A stretch of DNA of 34,363 nucleotides from UBA7702 sp051866595 (GTDB lineage: Bacteria > Bacillota > Dehalobacteriia > UBA7702): positions 1-34,363 of the forward strand of contig JBJDXI010000161.1 of NCBI GenBank assembly GCA_051866595.1, given 5' to 3'. The notes beneath the pieces were generated by a model. That model had not been told where the DNA came from. It was given only the letters and a program-made list of their open reading frames with translations, and did not search any database. Positions 7,272 through 13,858 of this stretch are shown one piece after another. The position numbers and the translations under genes were made by a program. Positions within the stretch are counted from its first letter, which is position 1; every line of letters starts with the position of its first letter.

Positions 7272-7712
7272 ATGTTTACCATCGGCCAGGTGGCGGAAAT
7301 GTTCAATCTCCCCGTTTCTACGCTGCGATATTACGATAAGGAGGGGCTTTTCCCTGGGATGCGCCGGGAATCCGGTATCCGTAAATTCGGTGAACGGGAA
7401 ATTGAGGCGCTGCGGATCATTGAATGTCTGAAAAAATCAGGGCTTGAAATCAAAGATATTAAACAGTTTATGGAATGGTGTACCGAGGGGAGTGAAACCT
7501 ATCCTCTTCGCCGGGATCTCTTTTTAAAGAGGAAAAAAGCCGTGGAAGAGGAAATCGGGCGGCTGGAACGGGTGCTGGCCTTGATTGACTTCAAATGCTG
7601 GTATTATGAGGAAGCCATCAAAGATGGCAATGAGGATCGTCTGAACCACATGGACCCCGCGGAATTGCCGGCGGAGATCCGTGAGGCGTACATCAAAGGT
7701 CACAGTCTTTAA
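7272..7712 (+). CDS. MerR family transcriptional regulator, AdhR/NmlR-like
   Basis: A 146-residue regulator. Residues 1-40 form the MerR winged helix (FTIGQVAEMFNLPVSTLRYY), and a long helix near residues 80-105 (KRKKAVEEEIGRLERV) is the dimerising coiled coil. A cysteine at position 52 lies in IECLKKSGLEIKDIK; a cysteine at this place is the known electrophile sensor in Bacillus AdhR and related NmlR proteins. Another cysteine, C70, is close by. The gene is divergent from the flavoprotein-dehydrogenase operon, and the matching operator lies between them, so it very likely controls that operon and senses aldehydes or other thiol-reactive compounds. GAGGTGA precedes the ATG. No metal-binding C-terminal loop of the MerR/CueR type is visible. 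Confidence 0.9.
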   Translation: MFTIGQVAEMFNLPVSTLRYYDKEGLFPGMRRESGIRKFGEREIEALRIIECLKKSGLEIKDIKQFMEWCTEGSETYPLRRDLFLKRKKAVEEEIGRLERVLALIDFKCWYYEEAIKDGNEDRLNHMDPAELPAEIREAYIKGHSL

Positions 7713-7716
7713 AAAG

Positions 7717-7746
7717 AAAAACCGCCTTTTCGGCGGTTTCATTTTT
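7717..7746. terminator. Bidirectional terminator between merR and the 7759 gene
   Basis: AAACCGCC (7719-7726), loop TTTTC, GGCGGTTT (7732-7739), then a T-rich run; A-rich sequence precedes it. It lies between convergent genes. Confidence 0.85.
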
Positions 7747-7758
7747 CAAAAGATGGTT

Positions 7759-8046
7759 TTATTGATTTGCGAAAGTGGCTTCAAAAAGCGCTTCCTGCTT
7801 GGGAAGATGGGTGACGAACCCCACAGGGACTTTATTTCCGGTGGCGGCGATAATTTTTTCTGCGCCGTCTTCTCCGAAGGCGCCGCACAGTTCAATACAG
7901 TGGATACCGGCTTCACTCAGCTCTTTCGCGGCGGCGCAGGCGTCTTCCACAGAGGAAACACCGATGATCTGCGCTTCACCGCTGTGAATGGAAGCACGGT
8001 CTTTTTTCATGTCAAAATCACCCATGATGATAAATGCGAATTTCAT
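7759..8046 (-). CDS. Small conserved protein, probably DUF6506 family
   Basis: A 95-residue protein that starts MKFAFIIMGDFDMKKDRASI and contains IELCGAFGEDGAEKI and GNKVPVGFVTHLP. This matches my memory of a short Firmicutes and Archaea family of unknown function (DUF6506), whose members have the same length and these same blocks; I could not check it. It looks like a compact alpha/beta domain with no signal peptide or membrane segment. AAAGGAG precedes the ATG on the minus strand and it has its own promoter and terminator, so it is probably monocistronic. No function is assigned. Confidence 0.8.
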   Translation of the reverse strand: MKFAFIIMGDFDMKKDRASIHSGEAQIIGVSSVEDACAAAKELSEAGIHCIELCGAFGEDGAEKIIAATGNKVPVGFVTHLPKQEALFEATFANQ

Positions 8047-8110
8047 GGCGTAGACTCCTTTGTTTTAGACCTTTTCGCGGAGAAAACCACAGGGATTCTC
8101 CGATTTGATC

Positions 8111-8139
8111 ATTTTAGCACAGTGTCTTTTTGCCGTCAA
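8111..8139 (-). promoter_or_regulatory. Sigma-A type promoter of the 7759 gene
   Basis: On the minus strand TTGACG (8134-8139), a 17-base spacer and TAAAAT (8111-8116). It lies about 65 bases before the start codon. Confidence 0.7.
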
Positions 8140-8150
8140 GGAACGGGATT

Positions 8151-8642
8151 TTACGTTTCTTTCAGCAGTTTGAGAATTTCCTGAAAGAGCTTTTTCAGTA
8201 AGTCCAGATCGGTGGGCCGGGCGGTCTGGGCCGGAGCGGTGCCGGTGTGATTCATCGGAGACGGATGCATCGCCATGGGTGATGGCGGCATCATGGGATT
8301 CATCGGCATTTGGGGCATGGCTCCCGGTGTCATCGGGGACATCTGGGGGATTCCGCCGGCGGCCATCGGCGGTACCGGCGTATTTGCCGGCGGTGTTCCC
8401 ATCCCCTGGATCCCGCCGTTGTTGACAGCGCCCAAAAGGCTGCTCAGTGCCGAGAGATTATTGGAAATCTGGGCATTGCCGCCGTTGTTTCCGAAGGGTG
8501 GGTTCATTCCCGGCATGGGACTGCCGCCGGGATTGTTCATGTTTTGCGGTGACGGTGGCTGCCAGCCGTTGCGTGTCAAGGCTTCGGCCAATTCGTTTAT
8601 GTTGAAGGAACCGGCATTGCGGTGATGACTGCGTTTACTCAT
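8151..8642 (-). CDS. Pro/Met/Asn-rich low-complexity protein of unknown function
   Basis: A 163-residue protein that I do not recognise. Residues 1-30 hold a short predicted helix (NINELAEALTRNGW) after a basic start. Residues 31-65 are Pro, Gly and Asn rich, with a hydrophobic helix-like patch (NNLSALSSLLGAV). Residues 80-135 are a disordered run of Pro, Met and Gly with short repeats such as PQMSPM and PQMPMNPMMPP. The last 19 residues form an amphipathic helix (LDLLKKLFQEILKLLKE). There is no signal peptide. I start it at the ATG at 8640-8642; GAGGTGC upstream is close to the start. Upstream in-frame codons would run into the glnA promoter region. The layout of two helices joined by a sticky linker suggests a structural or scaffold protein, perhaps a coat component, but that is a guess. 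It is divergent from glnA. Confidence 0.65.
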   Translation of the reverse strand: MSKRSHHRNAGSFNINELAEALTRNGWQPPSPQNMNNPGGSPMPGMNPPFGNNGGNAQISNNLSALSSLLGAVNNGGIQGMGTPPANTPVPPMAAGGIPQMSPMTPGAMPQMPMNPMMPPSPMAMHPSPMNHTGTAPAQTARPTDLDLLKKLFQEILKLLKET

Positions 8643-8690
8643 GGTGCACCTCGATTTCGGTTTTGTTCTATATATAGCGCAAAATGACGA

Positions 8691-8712
8691 AAATATGCCG
8701 GAAATATGCCGG
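8691..8712 (+). repeat. Two tandem copies of an 11-bp repeat between the divergent genes
   Basis: AAATATGCCGG occurs twice head to tail (8691-8701 and 8702-8712), followed by a partial third unit. The 11-bp period is about one turn of DNA, so bound proteins would lie on one face. It sits between the starts of the Pro/Met-rich gene and glnA. Confidence 0.6.
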
Positions 8713-8728
8713 AAACCGGAAAATACTC

Positions 8729-8757
8729 TTTTCAAGAAAAAGAGTTTATAGTATAAT
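8729..8757 (+). promoter_or_regulatory. Probable sigma-A promoter of glnA
   Basis: TATAAT at 8752-8757 is a perfect -10. TTTTCA at 8729-8734, 17 bases away, is a weak -35. The -35 lies inside an imperfect hairpin of ACTCTTT and AAAGAGT arms, which may matter for regulation. Confidence 0.5.
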
Positions 8758-8773
8758 ATAGAATGATTTATGC

Positions 8774-8804
8774 TTGTCGAAAACGTATGACAAATCTCAT
8801 TGTC
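8774..8804 (+). promoter_or_regulatory. Alternating TTGTC/GACAA boxes in the glnA leader
   Basis: TTGTC (8774-8778), GACAA (8789-8793) and TTGTC (8800-8804) form two overlapping dyads just downstream of the -10 and before the glnA ribosome binding site. They may be an operator, or RNA arms that pair in alternative ways. They do not match the canonical 17-bp GlnR/TnrA box. Confidence 0.35.
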
Positions 8805-8826
8805 TACGAATATCGGAGGTGCTTTG

Positions 8827-10161
8827 ATGAGTAAATATACGGTAGAACAGATCATGGAATCTGTGGAAGAGCAGAATGTCCGTTTTGTTCGTTTGCAGTT
8901 CAGCGATGTTTTCGGTATTCTGAAAAATGTCAGCATTCCTATTTCCCAGCTGAAAAAAGCGCTGGAAGGCGAAATTATGTTTGACGGTTCCTCGGTGGAA
9001 GGCTTTGCCCGCATTGAGGAAAGTGATATGTCTCTGAAACCGGATCTGGATACCTGGCAGATCTTTCCCTGGGATTATTCCGAAGGGCGCATCGCCCGTC
9101 TGATCTGCGATGTCTATAACGATCACGGCGAACCCTTTGTGGGCGATCCCCGTTGCATACTGCGGAAAAATCTGGCTGAAGCCGAAAAAATGGGTTATAC
9201 CCTGAATGTCGGCCCCGAAGCGGAATTTTTCCTTTTCCGTACCGACAGCGACGGCCGCCCCACCCTGGAAACCCACGACCAGGCCGGTTATTTTGACCTT
9301 TCCCCGGTGGATCAGGGGTCCTATGCCCGTCGTGAAATGGTGAACGATCTGGAAAATATGGGCTATGAAATCGAGGCCTCCCACCATGAATGTGCTCCGG
9401 GTCAGCATGAGATTGACTTCAAATACGACCGGGCCCTGGAAGCCGCCGACCGTATTCAGACCTTTAAACTGGTGGTCCGTTCTGTGGCCCAGCGTCACGG
9501 TCTTCACGCCACCTTTATGCCGAAACCCATTTACGGCATCGCCGGCAGCGGTATGCACATGAATCAGAGCCTCTGCGACTTCGAGGGGAAAAATGTCTTT
9601 TACGATCCCCAAGGCAGGGATGGTCTTTCGGAACTCGCATATTATTATGTGGGCGGTCTTCTGAAACACGCCAAAGGCATCACCGCCATTACCAATCCCG
9701 TGGTCAATTCTTATAAACGTCTGATTTCCGGTTACGAAGCGCCGGTTTACATTTCCTGGTCCGGCCGGAATCGCAGTCCGCTCGTGCGGATCCCCGCCAA
9801 ACGCGGTAATTCCACCCGCATTGAGCTGCGCTCGCCGGATCCCTGCGCCAACCCCTATCTGGCCGAATCCGTGATGCTCGCCGCCGGTCTCGACGGCATC
9901 CGCAATAAGATTGAACCCCCGGTCAGCTGCGATTTCAACCTTTATGAACTTTCTCATCAGGAACGGAAAGAGCGGGGGATTGAAAGCCTCCCCGGTACCC
10001 TCGGCGAGGCTCTTGATGAACTGAAAAAAGACGATGTGATCATGGAAGCTCTGGGCGACCATATCTCAAAATGCTTTATTGAAGCCAAACGTCGGGAATA
10101 CAAAGCTTTCCGCAGCCGCGTAACGCCCTGGGAAATCGAACAGTATCTTTCCAAGTATTGA
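8827..10161 (+). CDS. glnA: Glutamine synthetase type I (GSI-alpha)
   Basis: GlnA makes glutamine from glutamate, ammonia and ATP and is a dodecamer. At 444 residues it has the length of the Firmicutes GSI-alpha form. Family motifs are visible in order: FDGSSVEGFARIEESDM (about 56-72), GPEAEFFLF (about 130), the ATP-binding segment GSGMHMNQSL (about 240), VVNSYKRL carrying the flap region (about 295), and NRSPLVRIPA. The adenylylation-loop tyrosine region of the GSI-beta form is not recognisable, so control is probably by feedback and transcription. GGAGGT lies 6 bases before the ATG at 8827; an upstream in-frame start would precede that site. No glnR gene lies in front of it, unlike Bacillus. 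Confidence 0.97.
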   Translation: MSKYTVEQIMESVEEQNVRFVRLQFSDVFGILKNVSIPISQLKKALEGEIMFDGSSVEGFARIEESDMSLKPDLDTWQIFPWDYSEGRIARLICDVYNDHGEPFVGDPRCILRKNLAEAEKMGYTLNVGPEAEFFLFRTDSDGRPTLETHDQAGYFDLSPVDQGSYARREMVNDLENMGYEIEASHHECAPGQHEIDFKYDRALEAADRIQTFKLVVRSVAQRHGLHATFMPKPIYGIAGSGMHMNQSLCDFEGKNVFYDPQGRDGLSELAYYYVGGLLKHAKGITAITNPVVNSYKRLISGYEAPVYISWSGRNRSPLVRIPAKRGNSTRIELRSPDPCANPYLAESVMLAAGLDGIRNKIEPPVSCDFNLYELSHQERKERGIESLPGTLGEALDELKKDDVIMEALGDHISKCFIEAKRREYKAFRSRVTPWEIEQYLSKY

Positions 10162-10238
10162 GAAAAAGGGGGGTTGTCCCCGGCGGCTCAAAGCGGATTT
10201 AAAAAAATTGGGAACGATAAGAAACGGAGGATATTCCT

Positions 10239-11084
10239 TTGAAAGTAGAATTTACAAAAATGAACGGTCTCGGCAATGATTTTATCATCCTTGACGGGAT
10301 TCATCGGGAACTTCCCGAAGACCTCAGTGATTTTGCGAGAAAGGTCTGCGACCGTCATTTCGGTATCGGTGCCGACGGTGTGGTGCTGGTACTTCCTTCG
10401 GATATTTTCGATATTCGGATGCGCATCATCAACAGTGACGGCACCTTTGCCCAGATGTGCGGCAACGGCATCCGCTGTTTTTCCGCATACGTTTACGAAA
10501 AGGGCTATGTGGAAAAAGCTGATATGAAAGTGGAAACCGACGCCGGGATGATCCGTCCCCACCTCTTCTTTAACGACGGTGTCGTGGAAAAAGTGGAAGT
10601 GGATATGGGCGTGCCCCGTCTGGATTCCGCCGCCATCCCCGTGCGGGTGGGCGATCCCCGGGTCATCAGCTATCCTTATATGACCGATAAAGGGGAAATC
10701 GAGCTGACCTGTGTTTCCATGGGGAATCCCCACGCGGTGACCTTCTGGAAAAAACTGGAAGAAGCGCCTTTTGAAGCTCTCGGGCCGAAAATGGAATGTG
10801 ACCCCATGTTTCCGGAAAAAACCAATGTGGAATTTGTGGGAATTCTCAGCGATAAAGAAATCTGTGTCCGCGTTTTTGAACGGGGCTGCGGTGAAACCCT
10901 GGCCTGCGGTACCGGCGCCTGCGCCGCCACCGTCGCTTCGGCGCTGAACGGTTACACCGGCCGTGAGCTGACGGTGCATCTCTCCGGTGGTGATCTGCTC
11001 TGCCGCTGGGATGAAAACGACCATGTGATCATGACCGGCCCTGTGGCCCAAGTGGCTGAAGGGGTCTATGAATATACGGAATAA
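10239..11084 (+). CDS. dapF: Diaminopimelate epimerase
   Basis: DapF converts LL-diaminopimelate to the meso form used for lysine and peptidoglycan. The two catalytic cysteines are visible: C74 in QMCGNGIRCF and C223 in ACGTGACAATVAS. The start MNGLGNDFIILDG region (residues 8-20) is the usual N-terminal signature. The 281-residue length fits. The start codon is TTG at 10239, preceded by CGGAGG; no ATG gives a better frame. It is the first gene of a dapF-dapL-ispE operon, 12 bases before dapL. No strong terminator separates it from glnA, so some read-through from glnA is possible. Confidence 0.96.
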   Translation: MKVEFTKMNGLGNDFIILDGIHRELPEDLSDFARKVCDRHFGIGADGVVLVLPSDIFDIRMRIINSDGTFAQMCGNGIRCFSAYVYEKGYVEKADMKVETDAGMIRPHLFFNDGVVEKVEVDMGVPRLDSAAIPVRVGDPRVISYPYMTDKGEIELTCVSMGNPHAVTFWKKLEEAPFEALGPKMECDPMFPEKTNVEFVGILSDKEICVRVFERGCGETLACGTGACAATVASALNGYTGRELTVHLSGGDLLCRWDENDHVIMTGPVAQVAEGVYEYTE

Positions 11085-11096
11085 AAGGAGATTGTT

Positions 11097-12272
11097 ATGA
11101 AACAGGAAGCCAAAAGAATGCAGCAGATCCCGCCTTATCTCTTCGCCCGCATCGAAAAGAAGATCGCGGATCTGAAAGAACAGGGGATCGACGTGATCAG
11201 TTTCGGTATCGGCGACCCCGATCTGCCCACCCCCGATTTTATCGTGGAAAAAATGGCGGAACAGATCAAAAATCCCGAAAACCATCAGTATCCCTCTTCC
11301 GTCGGTATGCTTTCCTTCCGTACGGCGGTGGCGGATTGGTATAAAAAACGCTTTAACGTGGAACTGGATCCCAAAACCGAAGTGGTGACCCTCATCGGTT
11401 CCAAAGAAGGGATCGCCAATATCAACTACTGCTATGTGGACCCCGGCGATGTTAACCTTGTTCCGGATCCCGGTTATCCCGTTTACGGCATCGGCACCAT
11501 GCTGGCCGGCGGCGAAGCCTATTATATGCCCCTGAAGGAAGAAAACGGCTTCCTGCCGGATCTCAAAGCCATTCCCGAAGACGTGGCGGCCAAAGCCAAG
11601 CTGATGTTTCTGAATTATCCCAATAATCCCACCGGCGCTACGGCGACGAGAGAATTTTACGAAGAAGCTATCGCTTTCGCGAAAAAATACGATATTATCA
11701 TCTGCCACGACGCGGCCTATTCCGAAGTGGCTTACGACGGCTATGTGCCCCTGAGCTTTATGGAAATCGAAGGGGCTAAAGATGTGGGGATCGAATTTAA
11801 CTCTGTTTCCAAGCCCTTCAATATGACCGGCTGGCGTATCGGTTTTGCCGTGGGCAACGCCAAAGTCATTGAAACCCTCGGCCGTTATAAGAGCAATGTG
11901 GACTCCGGCGCGTTCCAGGCGGCGCAGTACGCCGCCATGGAAGGTCTGGCTCACGGTGACGAATTTATTGAAGAAATGCACCGTGTCTACGCCCGCCGCA
12001 GAGATCTCGTGGTGGACGCTTTTAACTCCCTTGGTTGGAAACTGGAAAAACCGAAAGCCTCGTTTTATATCTGGGCGCCGGTTCCTAAAGGATATACCTC
12101 GGAAAGCTTCTCCGAATACGTGCTGGAAAAAGCCGCGGTGATGTTGACGCCGGGGAACGGTTACGGACCCAACGGCGAAGGCTATTTCCGCATTTCCCTG
12201 ACGCTTCCCGAAGAACGCGTGGCCGAAGCGGCGGAACGTCTGAGAAAGCATCTGGATAAGGTCACTTTCTGA
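11097..12272 (+). CDS. dapL: LL-diaminopimelate aminotransferase
   Basis: A 391-residue class I/II PLP-dependent aminotransferase. It starts with RMQQIPPYLFARIEKKI and ISFGIGDPDLPTP, which are characteristic of DapL of the shorter clostridial and archaeal form. DapL makes LL-diaminopimelate from tetrahydrodipicolinate and glutamate in one step, bypassing the acyl-blocked pathway. The PLP lysine is K239 in SVSKPFNMTGW, and NYPNNPTGA precedes it. Its position directly after dapF supports DapL over other aminotransferases. AAAGGAG precedes the ATG. The stop TGA overlaps the ATG of ispE by one base, so the two are coupled. Confidence 0.94.
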   Translation: MKQEAKRMQQIPPYLFARIEKKIADLKEQGIDVISFGIGDPDLPTPDFIVEKMAEQIKNPENHQYPSSVGMLSFRTAVADWYKKRFNVELDPKTEVVTLIGSKEGIANINYCYVDPGDVNLVPDPGYPVYGIGTMLAGGEAYYMPLKEENGFLPDLKAIPEDVAAKAKLMFLNYPNNPTGATATREFYEEAIAFAKKYDIIICHDAAYSEVAYDGYVPLSFMEIEGAKDVGIEFNSVSKPFNMTGWRIGFAVGNAKVIETLGRYKSNVDSGAFQAAQYAAMEGLAHGDEFIEEMHRVYARRRDLVVDAFNSLGWKLEKPKASFYIWAPVPKGYTSESFSEYVLEKAAVMLTPGNGYGPNGEGYFRISLTLPEERVAEAAERLRKHLDKVTF

Positions 12273-13168
12273 TGTCGGTTTATTACTCCGCGGCGAAAAT
12301 CAATCTGTTTTTGCAGGTGGAGGGAAAGCGGGCCGACGGTTACCATGAGCTTTCCAGTGTGATGCAGTCGGTATCCCTCTTTGACCGGGTGGAAGTTTCT
12401 TTTGATCGGGAGGATTACGCGCTGGACTGCGGCGGCCTTGATCTGGGACCGACGGAAAAAAACATCGTTACCCGGATGTGGCGTTTGCTTAAAAAGCAGT
12501 TTTCTTTGCCCGGTGAGATTCATGTAACGCTCAAAAAGCGGATTCCCGCCGGCGCCGGTCTGGCCGGCGGAAGCGGGAACGGCGCCGCGGTGATGCGGGC
12601 CGTGAAGGATTATTTCGCTTTGACCCTTTCTCCGGAAGAAGAGGTGGAAATTGCGGCGAAAATCGGCGCCGATGTGGCTTTCTGCTATTACGGCGGTACG
12701 ATGCTGGCCACGGGAATCGGTGAGAAACTGAAATCTTTGCCGGCCCTTCCCCCTTGGGATATTCTCCTGTTCAACGGTGGTTTTCATGTCTCCACCCCGG
12801 AAATTTTCCGGGCATATGACGACATTGCCCTGGGTGTGGAGAAGGTTCCTGTGGATATGATGATTCACGCGCTGGAAAAGGGAAGCCGGGAAGGAATTTT
12901 ATATTCCCTCTACAACGGTCTGGAAAAAGTAACGTATCCCCGTTATGCCTCCTTGCGGCGGCTTTCTGGCCGGTTGGATGATCTTTTCCTGCCTCATCTG
13001 ATGAGCGGCAGCGGTCCCACGGTCTTCGCGCTGACGGATCCTCTGCCGGCGAAAAATCTACTTCGCTTGGTAGATCCCGTATTGGGCCGGGTGGATCATG
13101 TTTTTCCCGTGGATCATGGCATTTTTACCGAAGAGGAGTACCGGGATTTTACGGTACCAATGGAATAG
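12272..13168 (+). CDS. ispE: 4-diphosphocytidyl-2-C-methyl-D-erythritol kinase
   Basis: IspE phosphorylates CDP-methylerythritol in the non-mevalonate isoprenoid pathway. It is a GHMP kinase of 298 residues. AKINLFLQVEGKRADGYHEL at residues 7-26 is the substrate-binding signature, PAGAGLAGGSGNGAA (about 92-106) is the ATP-binding GHMP loop, and SGSGPTVFAL is the third motif near residue 250. The start overlaps the dapL stop. A strong terminator follows at 13200. In Bacillus the same gene lies a little upstream of spoVG, so synteny supports the call. Confidence 0.96.
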   Translation: MSVYYSAAKINLFLQVEGKRADGYHELSSVMQSVSLFDRVEVSFDREDYALDCGGLDLGPTEKNIVTRMWRLLKKQFSLPGEIHVTLKKRIPAGAGLAGGSGNGAAVMRAVKDYFALTLSPEEEVEIAAKIGADVAFCYYGGTMLATGIGEKLKSLPALPPWDILLFNGGFHVSTPEIFRAYDDIALGVEKVPVDMMIHALEKGSREGILYSLYNGLEKVTYPRYASLRRLSGRLDDLFLPHLMSGSGPTVFALTDPLPAKNLLRLVDPVLGRVDHVFPVDHGIFTEEEYRDFTVPME

Positions 13169-13199
13169 AATAAAGAAACCGTATTTTACGGCTTTCCGG

Positions 13200-13237
13200 C
13201 CTGTTTCCGATGGTCTTTCGGAAACAGGTCTTTTTTT
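13200..13237 (+). terminator. Terminator of the dapF-dapL-ispE operon
   Basis: CCTGTTTCCGA (13200-13210), a 7-base loop and the exact complement (13218-13228), followed by a run of seven T after a C. Confidence 0.92.
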
Positions 13238-13315
13238 GCGGTTTCGGCGGGATAGGATATGGATGCGAAAAATTTTCCGGTTTTCCAAAAAAAATGAAAA
13301 AATAGCAAAAATAAA

Positions 13316-13342
13316 GAAGGAATTTTATGTCGAATGTTGAAT
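13316..13342 (+). promoter_or_regulatory. Sigma-H type promoter of spoVG
   Basis: GAAGGAATT (13316-13324) fits the sigma-H -35 consensus RnAGGAwWW at every position, and GTTGAAT (13336-13342) fits RnnGAAT. The 11-base gap equals that of the Bacillus subtilis spoVG promoter as I recall it. It lies 41 bases before the spoVG start. Confidence 0.75.
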
Positions 13343-13383
13343 TATTCTTTATCAATTTTTTATAACAGAGAGGGGGAACTATC

Positions 13384-13674
13384 GTGAACATTACCGATGT
13401 TAGAGTGAGGAAGATCTTAACGGAAGGTAAGATGAAAGCGATTGTTTCCGTGACCCTTGACGATGCTTTTGTGATTCATGATGTCAAGGTCGTTGACGGA
13501 CAAAACGGTCTCTTCGTAGCGATGCCCAGCCGAAAAACACCAACCGGAGAGTTTCGAGATATTGCCCATCCGATTTCTCAGGAAGCCAGAGATCTTTTGC
13601 AATCCAGAGTTCTGGAAAAATATGAAGAGGCTCTCGCGTCAGGAGAAGGTCTGCTTGGTGACGAAGGGGAATAA
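13384..13674 (+). CDS. spoVG: Septation/stage V sporulation protein SpoVG
   Basis: SpoVG is a small nucleic-acid-binding regulator involved in septation, sporulation and, in some species, virulence. The 96 residues begin MNITDVRVRKI and contain MKAIVSVTLDDAFVIHDVKV and FVAMPSRKTPTGEFRDIAHP, the conserved blocks of the family; the second is RNA/DNA-binding. The start is GTG at 13384, with GAGGGGG upstream. A sigma-H type promoter precedes it, which is the classic control of this gene. It lies before glmU and prs as in Bacillus. A sporulation role is plausible, but SpoVG also occurs in non-sporulating species. Confidence 0.96.
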   Translation: MNITDVRVRKILTEGKMKAIVSVTLDDAFVIHDVKVVDGQNGLFVAMPSRKTPTGEFRDIAHPISQEARDLLQSRVLEKYEEALASGEGLLGDEGE

Positions 13675-13719
13675 GAAAGCGCTTTAAAGAGCTGTTTTTG
13701 AAAAATGGAGAGAAGAATT

Positions 13720-13766
13720 CAGCCGCATACCGGGCAGATGGGATCTGTCTTAGGTATTTGCGGCTG
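13720..13766 (+). other. Nested inverted repeat between spoVG and glmU
   Basis: Outer arms CAGCCGCATACC (13720-13731) and GGTATTTGCGGCTG (13753-13766) enclose an inner hairpin CAGAT-GGG-ATCTG (13735-13747). A modest T-rich stretch follows at 13767-13778. It may be the spoVG terminator, although the U-tract is poor, or a structured RNA. Confidence 0.65.
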
Positions 13767-13768
13767 AT

Positions 13769-13797
13769 TTGCATTTTTCGAGGAAAAGGGATATAAT
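13769..13797 (+). promoter_or_regulatory. Sigma-A type promoter of glmU
   Basis: TTGCAT (13769-13774), a 17-base spacer and perfect TATAAT (13792-13797), immediately after the nested hairpin. It would give glmU and prs their own transcription start with a leader of about 50 bases. Confidence 0.65.
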
Positions 13798-13804
13798 ATA
13801 GTTT

Positions 13805-13831
13805 ATAAAAAGGGGAGTCTTCTCTTTTTAT
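13805..13831 (+). other. Hairpin in the glmU leader
   Basis: ATAAAAAGGGGAG pairs with the segment ending TCTCTTTTTAT, with some G-U pairs and a tiny loop, in the first part of the predicted glmU leader. It resembles a weak terminator or 5' stabilising stem. No glmS-type ribozyme features are visible. Confidence 0.35.
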
Positions 13832-13858
13832 CGGAAATCTGCACGGAAGTGATTTTTT

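Noticed and set aside
8774..8793. Canonical GlnR/TnrA operator before glnA
   Set aside because: The consensus TGTnA-N7-TnACA needs 17 bases with A and T inside the arms. Here the spacing is one longer and the inner bases differ.
10188..12251. A 687-residue minus-strand open frame antisense to dapF and dapL
   Set aside because: It mirrors two certain genes. It is rich in His and Phe with no family motif, as expected from reading codon-biased genes backwards.
13798..13858. A riboswitch or ribozyme in the glmU leader
   Set aside because: The leader is only about 60 bases and holds one simple hairpin; it is too short for a glmS ribozyme or any known large riboswitch.
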